Counted from the first letter of the stretch, positions 15,238-24,850 are shown. The stretch is DNA of 64,000 nt from Parabacteroides sp. PF5-9 (GCF_029893105.1 NZ_JARXWG010000004.1:1-64000), one strand, 5' to 3'. Made by a program: numbers and translations. The notes: generated by a model from the letters alone, not told the origin.

Positions 15238-17937
15238 TTAGAACTCCTGACCGATAATAAAGTGGAACTGACTACCGTGCCGTTTACCAGCGGTATAATC
15301 CGTTCCATAATTCGGCACATCGAAACCATAGGCCCAGTCAATCCCCATCAACCCGATCATCGGGAGGAATATACGTACACCGACACCAGCCGAACGTTTC
15401 AGGTCGAACGGATTGAATTCATTGACATTCTTCCAGGCGTTTCCGGCTTCAACAAAGGCTAAACCATATATTGTAGAAGAAGGTTCAAGTAAGAATGGGT
15501 AGCGCAACTCCATACTCAACCGTGAATAGGCATATCCATACGAACTGTATCCGCCATTACCTGCTATCGTTCCATTTTCATATCCTCTTAACCCGATTGT
15601 TTCGGTAGCATAGGTGCTGGAATATCCACTCATCCCGTCACCTCCCATATAGAAGGTTTCAAATGGAGAACGTTTATGTTGGTTATATGTACCCAGGAAA
15701 CCATATTCCACACGGGTCATTAATACCGGAGTCCGTTTAACAGTCAATGGCGCCAACGGAGAGAATATCTTCGCTTTAAATTTCCATTTATGGTATTCGA
15801 TCATCTTAAACTTCGCCGGATCCTGATCGCTCATAGAGGCGTAATCTTTTCCGTCCCATAACGAATAAGGAGGTGTAGCCGATACAGATACGGAGAATTG
15901 CGATCCACGACGCGTATACAACGGATTATCTACAGAATTACGTTGCAGCAACAACTCAAGGTTTATATTGTGTGACGTACCATTGCTCACCAAGAAGTAA
16001 TCCCAGTCCTTCATATTGTACAACTGATAATTCAACGTAGCCATAAACTGGAAATAATCATCGGGCCAGTTCAATCGTTTTCCGTAACCGATAGCTACAC
16101 CAAACATATTGATGTATTTATCCGGGTCGTAGGCTGCCTCATAGTTATAATACCCTCCGCCATAACTAGAGCCATAACCGGAGCCATAGCCGTAACCATA
16201 GCTACTGCCGTATGGATAACCTCCATATCCATAATAGCTGTTCCCGTAACCGGTATTACTCAAATAATTACCACTAATATCCGTTTGCCGGGAGAAATAA
16301 GCTGTTACCGATAATGTATTCGGTCGTTTTCCTCCAAACCAGGGATCCATGAATGAAATACTATATGCCTGATAGTAACGCCCATTGGTCTGTCCGCTTA
16401 ATGTAAGCGTCTGTCCTTCTCCCTGTGGGATAATTCCTTTGTACGACTTCGGATTCAGGAAATTTTTCATTGAGAAGTTCGTAAACCGCAGACTTAATTT
16501 CCCAATCACTCCGGTTTGTCCCCAACCTGCCGAGAATTCAATCTGGTCGTTCGCTTTCGACGTGAGATTATAATGGATATCTACCGTTCCGCTTTCTGGA
16601 TCAGGAATAGGTTGCGGTTCCATATTCTCAGGGTCGAAATGTCCCATCTGAGCAATTTCACGTATGGAACGGATCAGGTCTTCCCGGCTGAAGAGCATAC
16701 CCGGTTTTGTGCGTAATTCCCGGCGAACCACATCTTCATACAGACGGTCATTCCCATTGATTACAACCTTATTAATTGTCGCTTGAGGGCCTTCCTGAAT
16801 ACGAATTTCCAGTGATATGGAGTCGTTTTCTACTTCTACCTCTACCGGATCAGCTCCAAAGAAGAGATATCCGTTATTGAAATAAAGATTGGATACCGAT
16901 TCATCATCCGTACTCAACCGCTCGTTCAGTTTTTTCTGATTATAGATTTCTCCCGGTTTGATACTCAGAAGTGATTCCAACAATTCTGTCGGATACTTTG
17001 TGTTTCCGACAAAACGAATATCTTTCAGGTAATATTGTTCACCTTCATCTACTTTCAGAAAGATCTCAACCTTTTTCTCATTAAAATTAGCGACACTATC
17101 GAATACAAGCACAGCATCCCTGTAACCATATTCGTTATATTTACTGATAATATTTTGTAAGTCGTTTTCATATTCTTCAGTCGTAAACTTTTTTGTACTG
17201 AACATCTCCAGAATACTGGTCTTAAAGTCTCTTTTTAAACTAAATTTTTCATTGGTTTTTTTCATCGCTTTCTTAAGCGTCTGATCAGTTAAGGCTTCAT
17301 TCCCATCAAAATGGATCTGATGGATCTTTGTCTTTTGGTTCTTATTGATATTGATATCGAGGATCACCTCGCCTTCATTGGTCAGATCGTCTTTTTCAAC
17401 GATATCCACCTGTACGTTCTTAAATCCTTTTCCATCAAAATAACGTTGGATCACCTGTTTGGTTCGATCCTTCACATTCGGGGTTATCTGATAACCTTTC
17501 CGCAGGTTTAGTTTTGCGGTCAGATCTTCTCTTTCACCCTTTTTGACACCAAAATAGTTTACCTGAGAAATACGAGGGCGCTGTTTCAATTGAAACTCCA
17601 GCCAGACATCGTTTCCTTCTATTTTTGTAGCAAGTATTTTTACATCAGAAAACAATCCGTGTTTCCAGAATCGTTTAACTGCCGATGTGATTTCATCGCC
17701 CGGTATAGACACTTCGTCGCCTACCGACAGGCCGGAAAAACCAATCAACGTAAAATCTTCATAACTCTTATCAATGCCAGTTACCTTTATATCTGCAATT
17801 TTATATTTTTTGGGTAACGAATAAGATATGACCGGTACTTCAGCCGGTGTTTCAACATGTGTAGTGTCGTTCTCCTGTGCAAATACACCAATCGTATGAG
17901 CCAGAAGAAAAATAAACAGCACTATTTTTTTGTACAT
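15238..17937 (-). CDS. bamA: Outer-membrane assembly factor BamA
   Basis: The 899-aa core of the beta-barrel assembly machine. Signal peptide MYKKIVLFIFLLAHTIGVFAQ, five POTRA-like repeats (about 45-440; motifs such as GNTKYPTELL, LSIKPGEIYNQKKLNERL, VINGNDRLYEDVVRRELRTKPG), then the Omp85 barrel with YENGTIAGNGGYSSYGYAYS and a C-terminal strand ending in Phe (FHFIIGQEF). An unusual Gly/Tyr/Ser-rich segment at about residues 559-601 (for example YGSSYGYGYGSGYGS) sits in the barrel half and probably forms a surface loop. It lies between uppS and the ompH genes. Confidence 0.96.
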   Translation of the reverse strand: MYKKIVLFIFLLAHTIGVFAQENDTTHVETPAEVPVISYSLPKKYKIADIKVTGIDKSYEDFTLIGFSGLSVGDEVSIPGDEITSAVKRFWKHGLFSDVKILATKIEGNDVWLEFQLKQRPRISQVNYFGVKKGEREDLTAKLNLRKGYQITPNVKDRTKQVIQRYFDGKGFKNVQVDIVEKDDLTNEGEVILDININKNQKTKIHQIHFDGNEALTDQTLKKAMKKTNEKFSLKRDFKTSILEMFSTKKFTTEEYENDLQNIISKYNEYGYRDAVLVFDSVANFNEKKVEIFLKVDEGEQYYLKDIRFVGNTKYPTELLESLLSIKPGEIYNQKKLNERLSTDDESVSNLYFNNGYLFFGADPVEVEVENDSISLEIRIQEGPQATINKVVINGNDRLYEDVVRRELRTKPGMLFSREDLIRSIREIAQMGHFDPENMEPQPIPDPESGTVDIHYNLTSKANDQIEFSAGWGQTGVIGKLSLRFTNFSMKNFLNPKSYKGIIPQGEGQTLTLSGQTNGRYYQAYSISFMDPWFGGKRPNTLSVTAYFSRQTDISGNYLSNTGYGNSYYGYGGYPYGSSYGYGYGSGYGSSYGGGYYNYEAAYDPDKYINMFGVAIGYGKRLNWPDDYFQFMATLNYQLYNMKDWDYFLVSNGTSHNINLELLLQRNSVDNPLYTRRGSQFSVSVSATPPYSLWDGKDYASMSDQDPAKFKMIEYHKWKFKAKIFSPLAPLTVKRTPVLMTRVEYGFLGTYNQHKRSPFETFYMGGDGMSGYSSTYATETIGLRGYENGTIAGNGGYSSYGYAYSRLSMELRYPFLLEPSSTIYGLAFVEAGNAWKNVNEFNPFDLKRSAGVGVRIFLPMIGLMGIDWAYGFDVPNYGTDYTAGKRHGSQFHFIIGQEF

Positions 17938-17950
17938 ATAACAGCTATGT

Positions 17951-18694
17951 TTATAAAATTAATTGCTCGCTTGTCTTACCAAAACGGCGCTCCCGTTGCT
18001 GATAATACAATATAGCCTTATATAACTCCTCATCTCTAAAATCCGGCCAATAGGTATCGGTAAAATACAGTTCGGCATACGATAGTTGCCAAAGCAGGAA
18101 GTTACTGATACGCTTTTCTCCTCCTGTCCGGATCAACAGATCAGGATCAGGAAAACCTGTGGTCGTCAGGTGGTCCGAAACCATAGCTTCGGTTATATCG
18201 TTGGGGTTTAATTTTTTCTCTGTTAGTTCAACAGCTAAGGTTTTGATAGCTTCCACAATCTCCCAGCGCGACGAATAACTAAGCGCTAAAATCAGTGTAG
18301 TACCCGTATTGGCTGAAGTCTCATGGATACAGGCCATTAATGCCTGATAGGCGCTTTCCGGCAAACGGGATAGATCACCGATCGCTTTCAGACGCACATT
18401 TTTTTTCATCAGGTCAGGGGTTTCTCCCTGAATAGCCGTAACCAATAAGGTCATTAAGGCCTCTATCTCCTCTTCGGGACGTTTCCAGTTTTCCAGCGAG
18501 AAGGTATACATGGTCAAATACTTCAAGCCGATAACCGACGCCGCGTTAATGACTTTACGAACAGCGGCAACGCCTTCCTGATGACCATAACTTCGATCCT
18601 TCCCCTGGGATTTTGCCCAACGTCCGTTTCCATCCATGATCACTGCAACATGTTGCGGTAAGCGGTCTTTGTCTATCTGTTCTTCTAAAGTCAT
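17951..18694 (-). CDS. uppS: Isoprenyl transferase (undecaprenyl diphosphate synthase)
   Basis: A cis-prenyltransferase making undecaprenyl diphosphate, the lipid carrier for cell-wall and surface polysaccharides. The 247 aa have the catalytic Asp block VAVIMDGNGRWAKSQG, the FSLENWKRP substrate segment, and the C-terminal LLIRTGGEKRISNFLLWQ and YAELYFTD motifs. Placed between the PorG-like barrel gene and bamA, 13 bp before bamA, in a conserved envelope operon. Confidence 0.96.
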   Translation of the reverse strand: MTLEEQIDKDRLPQHVAVIMDGNGRWAKSQGKDRSYGHQEGVAAVRKVINAASVIGLKYLTMYTFSLENWKRPEEEIEALMTLLVTAIQGETPDLMKKNVRLKAIGDLSRLPESAYQALMACIHETSANTGTTLILALSYSSRWEIVEAIKTLAVELTEKKLNPNDITEAMVSDHLTTTGFPDPDLLIRTGGEKRISNFLLWQLSYAELYFTDTYWPDFRDEELYKAILYYQQRERRFGKTSEQLIL

Positions 18695-18705
18695 AGTATA
18701 TAACT

Positions 18706-19416
18706 CTAATATCCTGTTATACTATTAATATTATTACATGCTTTGTTACAAGGGCCGAAATCCCAGGTAACAGAAAACATCAAACAGGAATACCAGTCAT
18801 TATTCTTAAATGCATTTGTTCCGATCTCATAAGGGTCTTTCAATCGTTCATCGCCTTCCAGACCGTCTCCCAACAGCTTTCGAAACGAGAATTCACATCC
18901 CAGATTCAATCGGTTTTTAATTTTATATTTTACACCTGCCCCTATCGACAAATGTGGACTAACGAAAGAATCTCCACTTCCTGTTGCCATAGAAACTCCT
19001 GCTCCTAACAGCGCATAAGGGGTTATTCTTTTGCTTCCCATATATGAAAACTGGTCGCTATAAGGGAAAAAATTGAATTCACCTTGTGCGCCTATTTCTA
19101 TCACGTTACGATCGAATGATACCTGTGCGTTCTCTGGGAATACATTGGTTAAGCCATCTGTATTGCCCGATACTTTTGCCCACATCAAGTCGGCTTTCAG
19201 CGCCCACCGAAGATTGGCATTATAACGAAAAACACCTCCAAGTGCCGGATTAAGCCCTTTAAACGGAGTCCCTTTATTCAGATCCCCCATATAAAAAGCG
19301 CCACCGCCCATTCCACCTATTTCATATTTATATTCCTGTGCTCGCAGCGCAGGAGTTATACCTACAATTAGGACGATAAAAAGTAAACGTTGAAAAAAAG
19401 TTGAAGTCATTTTCAT
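18706..19416 (-). CDS. PorG-like outer-membrane beta-barrel (DUF6089-type)
   Basis: About 236 aa when started at the ATG at 19416 (MKMTSTFFQRLLFIVLIVG), which begins a good signal peptide; the longer frame adds 15 residues without signal character. After the signal comes a Gly-rich start (IGGMGGGAFYMGDLN) and alternating strand-like segments (YALLGAGVSMATG, LSIGAGVKYKI, LMFSVTWDF), as expected for a small barrel. It lies directly upstream of uppS-bamA-ompH-ompH, the position held by porG, a type IX secretion component, in Porphyromonas gingivalis. That position and fold suggest a PorG-like protein; relatives also occur in species without an obvious type IX system, so function is uncertain. 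Confidence 0.75.
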   Translation of the reverse strand: MKMTSTFFQRLLFIVLIVGITPALRAQEYKYEIGGMGGGAFYMGDLNKGTPFKGLNPALGGVFRYNANLRWALKADLMWAKVSGNTDGLTNVFPENAQVSFDRNVIEIGAQGEFNFFPYSDQFSYMGSKRITPYALLGAGVSMATGSGDSFVSPHLSIGAGVKYKIKNRLNLGCEFSFRKLLGDGLEGDERLKDPYEIGTNAFKNNDWYSCLMFSVTWDFGPCNKACNNINSITGY

Positions 19417-19504
19417 ATTGTTATTATGCGACACCTCTTTTTCTAACGTCAAAATCCTCATAAAATTATATCATTTCCTCCTCAATTCGTTCAGGAGGAA
19501 GTGT

Positions 19505-20899
19505 TTATTCTTCATTATCCGATTTAAATCCCAATCGATTAATTCGTCCGCGCCAGATCTCATTCAGTTCATCTGCTTCCCGACCGGTTTTACCACCAAA
19601 GATCATCAAATACTGGTCTTTATCTACCAGTAAAGACGAAAATCCTCTTGCCTGATAGGATTCCGGTAGCACAACTAACGTATCGACCACATCCCAAGTG
19701 ACTCCACGATCGATCGAGGTATGGATTTCTTTTGTCGGTTTATTTTTATCGTTTATACCTCCGATCATAAATAGTTTATCATCGTAGGAGGTTAGCATTA
19801 CACCCTCTTTTGTTTCAAAATAAGTTATCCTGTCGTCCGTGAGTTTTGCCCAGGAAACACCATCCATGGTGCTCCATGCGCTGTTGAGCAAACGTTCGTT
19901 TTGATCCCGTCCGGCTATAACCATCAGATAGTTATAATACATGGCCGAATAACCCTCTGACCCGAATCCGGTCAATGGAAAATCCGACGGTATCTCTTCA
20001 CCGATCGTCCATTCCATAGATTTATTCATGGATGCAAAATAGAAGTGATCCGTATCTTCGACAATGGTTGCTAAAACAGCTGGTTGCCGCACTCCCTCTT
20101 TTACAGTACCCAACAGATATTTTACGCCAGGAGCACTTTCTACAACATCCCAATCCTGACCGTTCGCCGAACGATACAATATCCCGTCTGTAGAAGAGAG
20201 GTAATAAAACCCTTCATATTCCCTCAATTGGTTCAATACCAAACCTTCAGTAGGCAATCCGGTAAGCGGTAGTTCTTCCCATTTCGAAAGATCGGCAGCA
20301 GACGCCCAATGCAACTGGTATTGATCCGTACTCACCGGATCGATATACATGAAATAACCATCCGTTTCATTATAGGTACGCGAAACGACTTGTTGTTCTT
20401 TAAATGAAACACCATTTACAATCCCCTCAGCTTCCAAACGCCATTCCATAGAATCAGGAACAACCGTATGGATATTGACCCACGCCTTGTAGGTTTTAGA
20501 AGAGACACCGTCAAAAGCACGCATGTTAATTTTCAATGGCTTAGAAATGTCGATCGTATCGGTCGAACTGGTCCAGTAAACCGTATCTCCGTCTGCTTGA
20601 ATGATTTCAACATTCTGAACCGCATACTTATTGAACGTTATCTCAGCAAAAAGATTACCTATTTTTGTTCCATACGGCAACGAGTCTTTGTTGTAGATCT
20701 CCCCGTACAACTGGTCAATGTAGAATTTAACAGAGTCTAATGAAGGACTGATTAATACAGAATCACTTTTTAGTACAAAAGCTGTAATCTGGCAATTTTT
20801 GGGAACCTCATATTCAACAATCTCGTCGCTCCCCAGACAAGATGATAAAAAGAATGCGATACATCCGCCAACAAATAATAATAATTTATTTCTCATCAC
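19505..20899 (-). CDS. DUF6242-type lipoprotein with Kelch-like propeller
   Basis: A 464-aa lipoprotein (lipobox LSSC with Cys at about residue 21, then LGSDEIVEYEVPKNC). The N-terminal third is beta-rich (about 25-150; ITAFVLKSDSVLI, FAEITFNKYAV). The rest carries repeated propeller-like segments (YLSSTDGILYRSANGQDWDVV, YNYLMVIAGRDQNE, DKLFMIGGINDKN, DQYLMIFGGKTG) resembling Kelch or sialidase-like blades. The function is unknown. The -7 box TACTTTTG lies at 20929-20936 (minus). It may be the first gene of the minus-strand envelope run; 88 bp separate it from the PorG-like gene. Confidence 0.75.
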   Translation of the reverse strand: MMRNKLLLFVGGCIAFFLSSCLGSDEIVEYEVPKNCQITAFVLKSDSVLISPSLDSVKFYIDQLYGEIYNKDSLPYGTKIGNLFAEITFNKYAVQNVEIIQADGDTVYWTSSTDTIDISKPLKINMRAFDGVSSKTYKAWVNIHTVVPDSMEWRLEAEGIVNGVSFKEQQVVSRTYNETDGYFMYIDPVSTDQYQLHWASAADLSKWEELPLTGLPTEGLVLNQLREYEGFYYLSSTDGILYRSANGQDWDVVESAPGVKYLLGTVKEGVRQPAVLATIVEDTDHFYFASMNKSMEWTIGEEIPSDFPLTGFGSEGYSAMYYNYLMVIAGRDQNERLLNSAWSTMDGVSWAKLTDDRITYFETKEGVMLTSYDDKLFMIGGINDKNKPTKEIHTSIDRGVTWDVVDTLVVLPESYQARGFSSLLVDKDQYLMIFGGKTGREADELNEIWRGRINRLGFKSDNEE

Positions 20900-20928
20900 A
20901 TCACATAAGTTTGTCGCATATTAACGCA

Positions 20929-20936
20929 CAAAAGTA
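20929..20936 (-). promoter_or_regulatory. -7 element upstream of the DUF6242-type lipoprotein gene
   Basis: TACTTTTG on the minus strand about 30 bp before the start codon. No -33 box at normal spacing. The gap 20900-21059 shows nothing else. Confidence 0.5.
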
Positions 20937-21059
20937 GAAACATTTTTGGCTTTATCCCTAATTACAAGCAATATTTATAATATTTTAGGGTGATTAACAG
21001 CTTCATTTTCGCTGTTTTCGAGAAATACAACAAGAACAAATGATCATGATCCGGGCGGA

Positions 21060-21992
21060 TCAATACTCTTCCCGGTATTTGCCCCCTGCTTTATCCTGCA
21101 GGATATTCAGATAACTTTTATAGCGGGATTCATTGATAACACCTTCCTGTACGGCTGTCTGCACGGCACATCCCGGCTCGCGACAATGGGTGCAATTATT
21201 AAAACGGCAATTGGAAGAGACCCGGAATATTTCCGGGAAATAGTGTGCAATTTCTGCGCCTTCCATCTCTATCGTACCGAAACCTTTGATTCCGGGAGTA
21301 TCAATAATATAACCCCCGTCAGGCAATTCGATCATTTCAGAAAAGGTGGTCGTATGCATCCCTTTATTGTGATACTCTGAGATCAGGCCTGTTTTCAGAT
21401 CAAGACCCGGAACCAATTGATTAATGATTGTTGATTTTCCAACTCCGGAATGGCCGGATAACAGGGTGATACGATCTTTTAATTCACTTCTCAGTGCGTC
21501 TAAACCCTCGCCTGTACGCGCACATAGATTTGAACAGGGATAACCGATCGATGTGTATAGTTTGGTTAATACATTCAGGCGTTCTTTATCTTTATCGTTA
21601 TACCGGTCTGTCTTATTAAAAATAATTTTTACCGGAACCTGATACGCTTCTGCTGTGGCCAGGAAGCGATCGATAAAAATAGTCGTTGTAATAGGATAGT
21701 TAACCGTTATGATCAACATCGCCTGATCCAGGTTTGCAGCAATGATGTGCGACTGCTTGGAGAGGTTGGACGCACGACGGATAATGTAATTCTTACGTTC
21801 TTCTATCTCTGAAATAAAAGCTGTTCCTTCTTTGTTTAAATCGATAAGAACCCGGTCTCCAACAGCTACCGGATTGGTACTCCGAATATCCCTTAACCGG
21901 AAATTTCCTTTTATTTTACTTTCGACAAGCTGTCCGTCGTCTGTGCGGACAGTATACCAGCTTCCGGTATTTTTAACAACAAGACCCCTCAT
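21060..21992 (-). CDS. rsgA: Ribosome small-subunit maturation GTPase RsgA
   Basis: A circularly permuted GTPase acting late in 30S maturation. The ATG at 21992 ([15 protein letters not shown]) gives the usual N terminus of the OB-fold domain; the 13 upstream codons of the longer frame come from an intergenic repeat. The 310 aa show G4 (FNKTD), G1 ([16 protein letters not shown]), G3 (DTPGIKGFG) and a C-terminal zinc knuckle (Cys/His in [15 protein letters not shown]). It lies downstream of frr, from which it is separated by a palindromic repeat. Confidence 0.95.
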   Translation of the reverse strand: MRGLVVKNTGSWYTVRTDDGQLVESKIKGNFRLRDIRSTNPVAVGDRVLIDLNKEGTAFISEIEERKNYIIRRASNLSKQSHIIAANLDQAMLIITVNYPITTTIFIDRFLATAEAYQVPVKIIFNKTDRYNDKDKERLNVLTKLYTSIGYPCSNLCARTGEGLDALRSELKDRITLLSGHSGVGKSTIINQLVPGLDLKTGLISEYHNKGMHTTTFSEMIELPDGGYIIDTPGIKGFGTIEMEGAEIAHYFPEIFRVSSNCRFNNCTHCREPGCAVQTAVQEGVINESRYKSYLNILQDKAGGKYREEY

Positions 21993-21997
21993 ATAAA

Positions 21998-22083
21998 ATT
22001 GATAATGGACAATGAACAATGGATAATGCAAGACTATACTACAGTCTATTCATTCTCCATTCTCCATTGTCAATTATCCATTG
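21998..22083. repeat. Imperfect palindromic intergenic repeat between frr and rsgA
   Basis: AATTGATAATGGACAATG and AACAATGGATAATG on the left face CATTCTCCATTCTCC and ATTGTCAATTATCCATT on the right, forming a long imperfect hairpin of AATGGAYAATT-like units. It looks like the short REP-like intergenic elements common in Bacteroidales. It may modulate read-through from frr into rsgA. Confidence 0.7.
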
Positions 22084-22085
22084 AT

Positions 22086-22646
22086 TTAAACTGTCATTAT
22101 CTCTTTCTCTTTAGCCGCATACAGTTCATCGATCTTTTTGATGTACTTATCGTGAATTTTCTGCACTTCAGCCTCAGCATCTTTCTCTACATCTTCCGGA
22201 ACACCCTCTTTGATACTTTTTTTCAGTACCTCAATCGCTTCCCTGCGGGCATTTCGTACACTGATCTTGGCATTCTCTGCCTCTTGTTTGGATTGTTTGG
22301 CTAATTGCCGACGACGATCTTCGGTCAACGGAGGGATCCCTAACCGGATAATCTCTCCGTTATTTTCGGGCGTAATACCGACATCTGAATCTAATATCGC
22401 CTTTTCAATATCCTTGATCAACGGTTTTTCCCAAGGAGTGATAATGATGGTTTTCGCATCCGGCGTATTGATTGATGCCACATTGGTCAACGGTGTCATA
22501 CTGCCGTAATAGGAGACTTTAATCCCGTCAAGAATTTTCGGATTTGCTTTTCCTGCACGGATACGCGATAATTGTTCGTCTAAATACTCAATCGCGTATG
22601 CCATTTTCTCTTCCGCAGTTTTTATAAACTGTTTCGTATCAACCAT
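22086..22646 (-). CDS. frr: Ribosome recycling factor
   Basis: The 186-aa RRF releases ribosomes after termination together with EF-G. Family blocks are intact: [67 protein letters not shown] and the C-terminal helices. It starts the frr-rsgA pair and is preceded by a good promoter at 22682-22712. Confidence 0.97.
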   Translation of the reverse strand: MVDTKQFIKTAEEKMAYAIEYLDEQLSRIRAGKANPKILDGIKVSYYGSMTPLTNVASINTPDAKTIIITPWEKPLIKDIEKAILDSDVGITPENNGEIIRLGIPPLTEDRRRQLAKQSKQEAENAKISVRNARREAIEVLKKSIKEGVPEDVEKDAEAEVQKIHDKYIKKIDELYAAKEKEIMTV

Positions 22647-22681
22647 ATAATTCGCTTTTTGTGTTGTTCTCTATTGATTAA

Positions 22682-22712
22682 CAAAAGTAATAAAGTTTTT
22701 GAACAAAGCAAA
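22682..22712 (-). promoter_or_regulatory. Promoter of frr
   Basis: Read on the minus strand: TTTG (22712-22709), 19-bp spacer, TACTTTTG (22689-22682). One of the best matches to the Bacteroidetes -33/-7 consensus in the window, about 36 bp before the frr start. Confidence 0.75.
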
Positions 22713-22805
22713 TTGTGAATTGATCTCGGCAAATCATTAAAATACAGGGCGATCAATTTACGGCCAATTAGTCCTGACATTTTAATATTAAAATAGAATT
22801 ATTTA

Positions 22806-23240
22806 TGACATAAATAAATGAAATAACACTTTCTGCTAACTCGCATTTTGTCTATTTTTAGTCAACCAGAGTGCTATTTTCAGCTTTTTAGACAAAAAAC
22901 GGGGTGTTTTTGAGGAGATATACCGGGTGTTCCGGAAATTTATTTGCATGACAGCTACAAGTTATGCAGATAACATAGGAGAGTTATGCAGAAGATTTAA
23001 AAAATCATTACGATGAGTCTTAGAGGTGATCGAGAACATTTAAGAAGAGCGGTGTCGAAACCTGTTTTTTTCTCTAGAACCGTCATTTTTGCATACCGAA
23101 AAAACAGAGTATAAAACATGATATTCAAAGTATCATTCAAAAATAAGCCCTAAATCCGTGCGTTTTTTTCGAACAGACCTGTATGATCTCCCAAATAGAT
23201 GAATGTCGAAGGGGGTAAAATGACAATTTGCTTTATTCTG
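22806..23240 (+). repeat. Copy B of the ~440-bp promoter-proximal repeat
   Basis: Non-coding. It begins TGACATAAAT (22806-22815), has ATTTTTAGTCAACCAGAG (22854-22871), GTTATGCAGATAACAT (22961-22976), AAATAAGCCCTAAATCC (23141-23157) and GGGGGTAAAATGACAATTTGCT (23211-23232). The order and spacing match copy A (2806-3249, minus) and the visible part of copy C. It fills the gap between the divergent frr and LRR lipoprotein genes and points at the latter. A 71-codon open frame on its minus strand (23133-23348) is not conserved in copy A and is rejected. Confidence 0.75.
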
Positions 23241-23315
23241 CTGTCGGTTTACAAAATGATATTTTGAATTAAATGTACGCGTTGGAGTTTTTAATGCCTT
23301 TATAAAATATTTTAC

Positions 23316-23323
23316 TAACTTTG
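23316..23323 (+). promoter_or_regulatory. -7 element upstream of the BACON/LRR lipoprotein gene
   Basis: TAACTTTG about 55 bp before the start. It lies 105 bp after the GGGGG of repeat copy B; the matching distance for copy A is 98 bp. Confidence 0.55.
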
Positions 23324-23378
23324 TTTTATTGTTAATCTGTAACTCCATAATTTCTATAATTTTACCAATAGAACAAAT

Positions 23379-24647
23379 ATGAATACAACCATTCTACGAT
23401 TCGCATGTTTTCTTTTTTTTATTTGCGGCCTTTGTGCCTCCTGTAGTAATAGTGACGATCCAGCGGTGGAGACTCCTAACGGAGGTGAAATCATCAATAT
23501 CGAGGATAACCTAATGGTTTATGCCGATAACACTGTGACAACCTTACGATTCGAAGCCACCGGTAATTGGGAATTAGAACTCTTAAAAAACACCGATGGG
23601 GCGTTGCCCGACTGGGTGACGGTTGATAAAAAAAGAGGAGCAGCAGGTATGCACACGATCACATTTACACTTGCCCTCAATTACACGGGAAGAGATCGTT
23701 CTGCCCGGATGCAGCTTACTGCTGTGAACTCCCTGTATGAGACTTCACTATTACAAATGGGAAAAACAAAAGAAGGTATTGTTTTACAAGATCCAAACGA
23801 AGAGGACAATGAAGACAATGAGGACATTTTGCCCTTTATTACAGATAAAGGATTCCGACAATATTTATTAAGTACAGCTTATGTAAAAGATGGTCAGTTA
23901 ACGCGGGCTAACGCAAAGAGGATCACGTCTATTAATTTAAACAACAATAAGTATCTTGAATCATTGGACGATATAATCTATTTCCCGAATCTGGAACTTC
24001 TCTTTTGCGCATATACCAATCTATCCTCCATTGATTTAAGCGGTTTAAGTAAACTTGAAAAATTAAGAATAGGGAACACAAAAATCACCGAATTAAATGT
24101 CAGTCATTTAACACAACTTCAAACCCTTTATTGCGACAATACGTCTATTTCGGAGTTAGATGTCAAGGGGTTGACGAATCTGGAATTGATTGATATTACT
24201 GACACTCAGGTTTCAATATTAGAGGTTGGAAATCTGACTAAACTACAAACATTGATGTGTTCCAATACCCCTATTTCCGAATTGGATGTAGCCCAGGCAG
24301 TGGATTTAACACTGTTGACCTGTTCAAATACGAATGTATCCAGGTTAGCGGTTGATCAGTTGTCTTATCTGCAATATTTTGAATGTGGCAATACACTTAT
24401 TTCCGAATTGAATGTGAATAAACTGACCAAGTTGAAGCGACTTTTTTGCAATAATACTGCCGTGCAGGAACTGAACATTAGTAACTGTCGGGATCTGGAG
24501 CATTTTGACGCAACCGATTGTCCGAATCTAAAACAGGTGTATGTCTGGTGGGATGGAGGAACAACTAATATCCCGGTGCAATTCTATGACGATTGGGTCG
24601 GTTGCTTGTTCCGTGTTCCATCTACGACCCAGGTGATAAAGAAATAA
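23379..24647 (+). CDS. Lipoprotein with BACON domain and leucine-rich repeats
   Basis: 422 aa. Lipoprotein signal with lipobox LCASC (Cys at about residue 22) and SNSDD after it, so probably surface exposed. Residues about 38-130 form a BACON-like Ig domain (TLRFEATGNWELEL, LPDWVTVDKKRGAAGMHTI). After an acidic linker (NEEDNEDNEDI) come about nine 21-residue LRR units of the internalin-J type, such as LTQLQTLYCDNTSISELDV and LTKLKRLFCNNTAVQELNI, many with a Cys at the same place, forming a likely cysteine ladder. No enzyme motif. Family knowledge suggests ligand or mucin/glycan binding. Monocistronic: repeat copy B upstream, terminator downstream. Confidence 0.8.
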   Translation: MNTTILRFACFLFFICGLCASCSNSDDPAVETPNGGEIINIEDNLMVYADNTVTTLRFEATGNWELELLKNTDGALPDWVTVDKKRGAAGMHTITFTLALNYTGRDRSARMQLTAVNSLYETSLLQMGKTKEGIVLQDPNEEDNEDNEDILPFITDKGFRQYLLSTAYVKDGQLTRANAKRITSINLNNNKYLESLDDIIYFPNLELLFCAYTNLSSIDLSGLSKLEKLRIGNTKITELNVSHLTQLQTLYCDNTSISELDVKGLTNLELIDITDTQVSILEVGNLTKLQTLMCSNTPISELDVAQAVDLTLLTCSNTNVSRLAVDQLSYLQYFECGNTLISELNVNKLTKLKRLFCNNTAVQELNISNCRDLEHFDATDCPNLKQVYVWWDGGTTNIPVQFYDDWVGCLFRVPSTTQVIKK

Positions 24648-24670
24648 AAATTGATCGTTTTTGCTTTGAA

Positions 24671-24708
24671 AAAGGCTGTGTCAAAATGTAAAATGATACA
24701 GCCTTTTT
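24671..24708 (+). terminator. Terminator after the LRR lipoprotein gene
   Basis: GGCTGTGTCA / TGATACAGCC hairpin (one G-T type mismatch) followed by TTTTT. The rest of the gap 24648-24901 holds only the next -7 box. Confidence 0.88.
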
Positions 24709-24850
24709 GGATGTGTTTTACTAACCATACAATCTCAAAACTCAAAAACATAATCATGCATTAAATTAATAATCAATCATATAGATAGTATAAGTTTTAC
24801 AAATGTTTTTTTACAAAAGATTTCGCATCTATTTCTGTTGTTAATTGTTA

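Noticed and set aside
23133-23348. 71-codon open frame on the minus strand in repeat copy B
   Set aside because: It spans the end of the repeat and the -7 box of the LRR gene, and the matching part of copy A does not preserve the frame.
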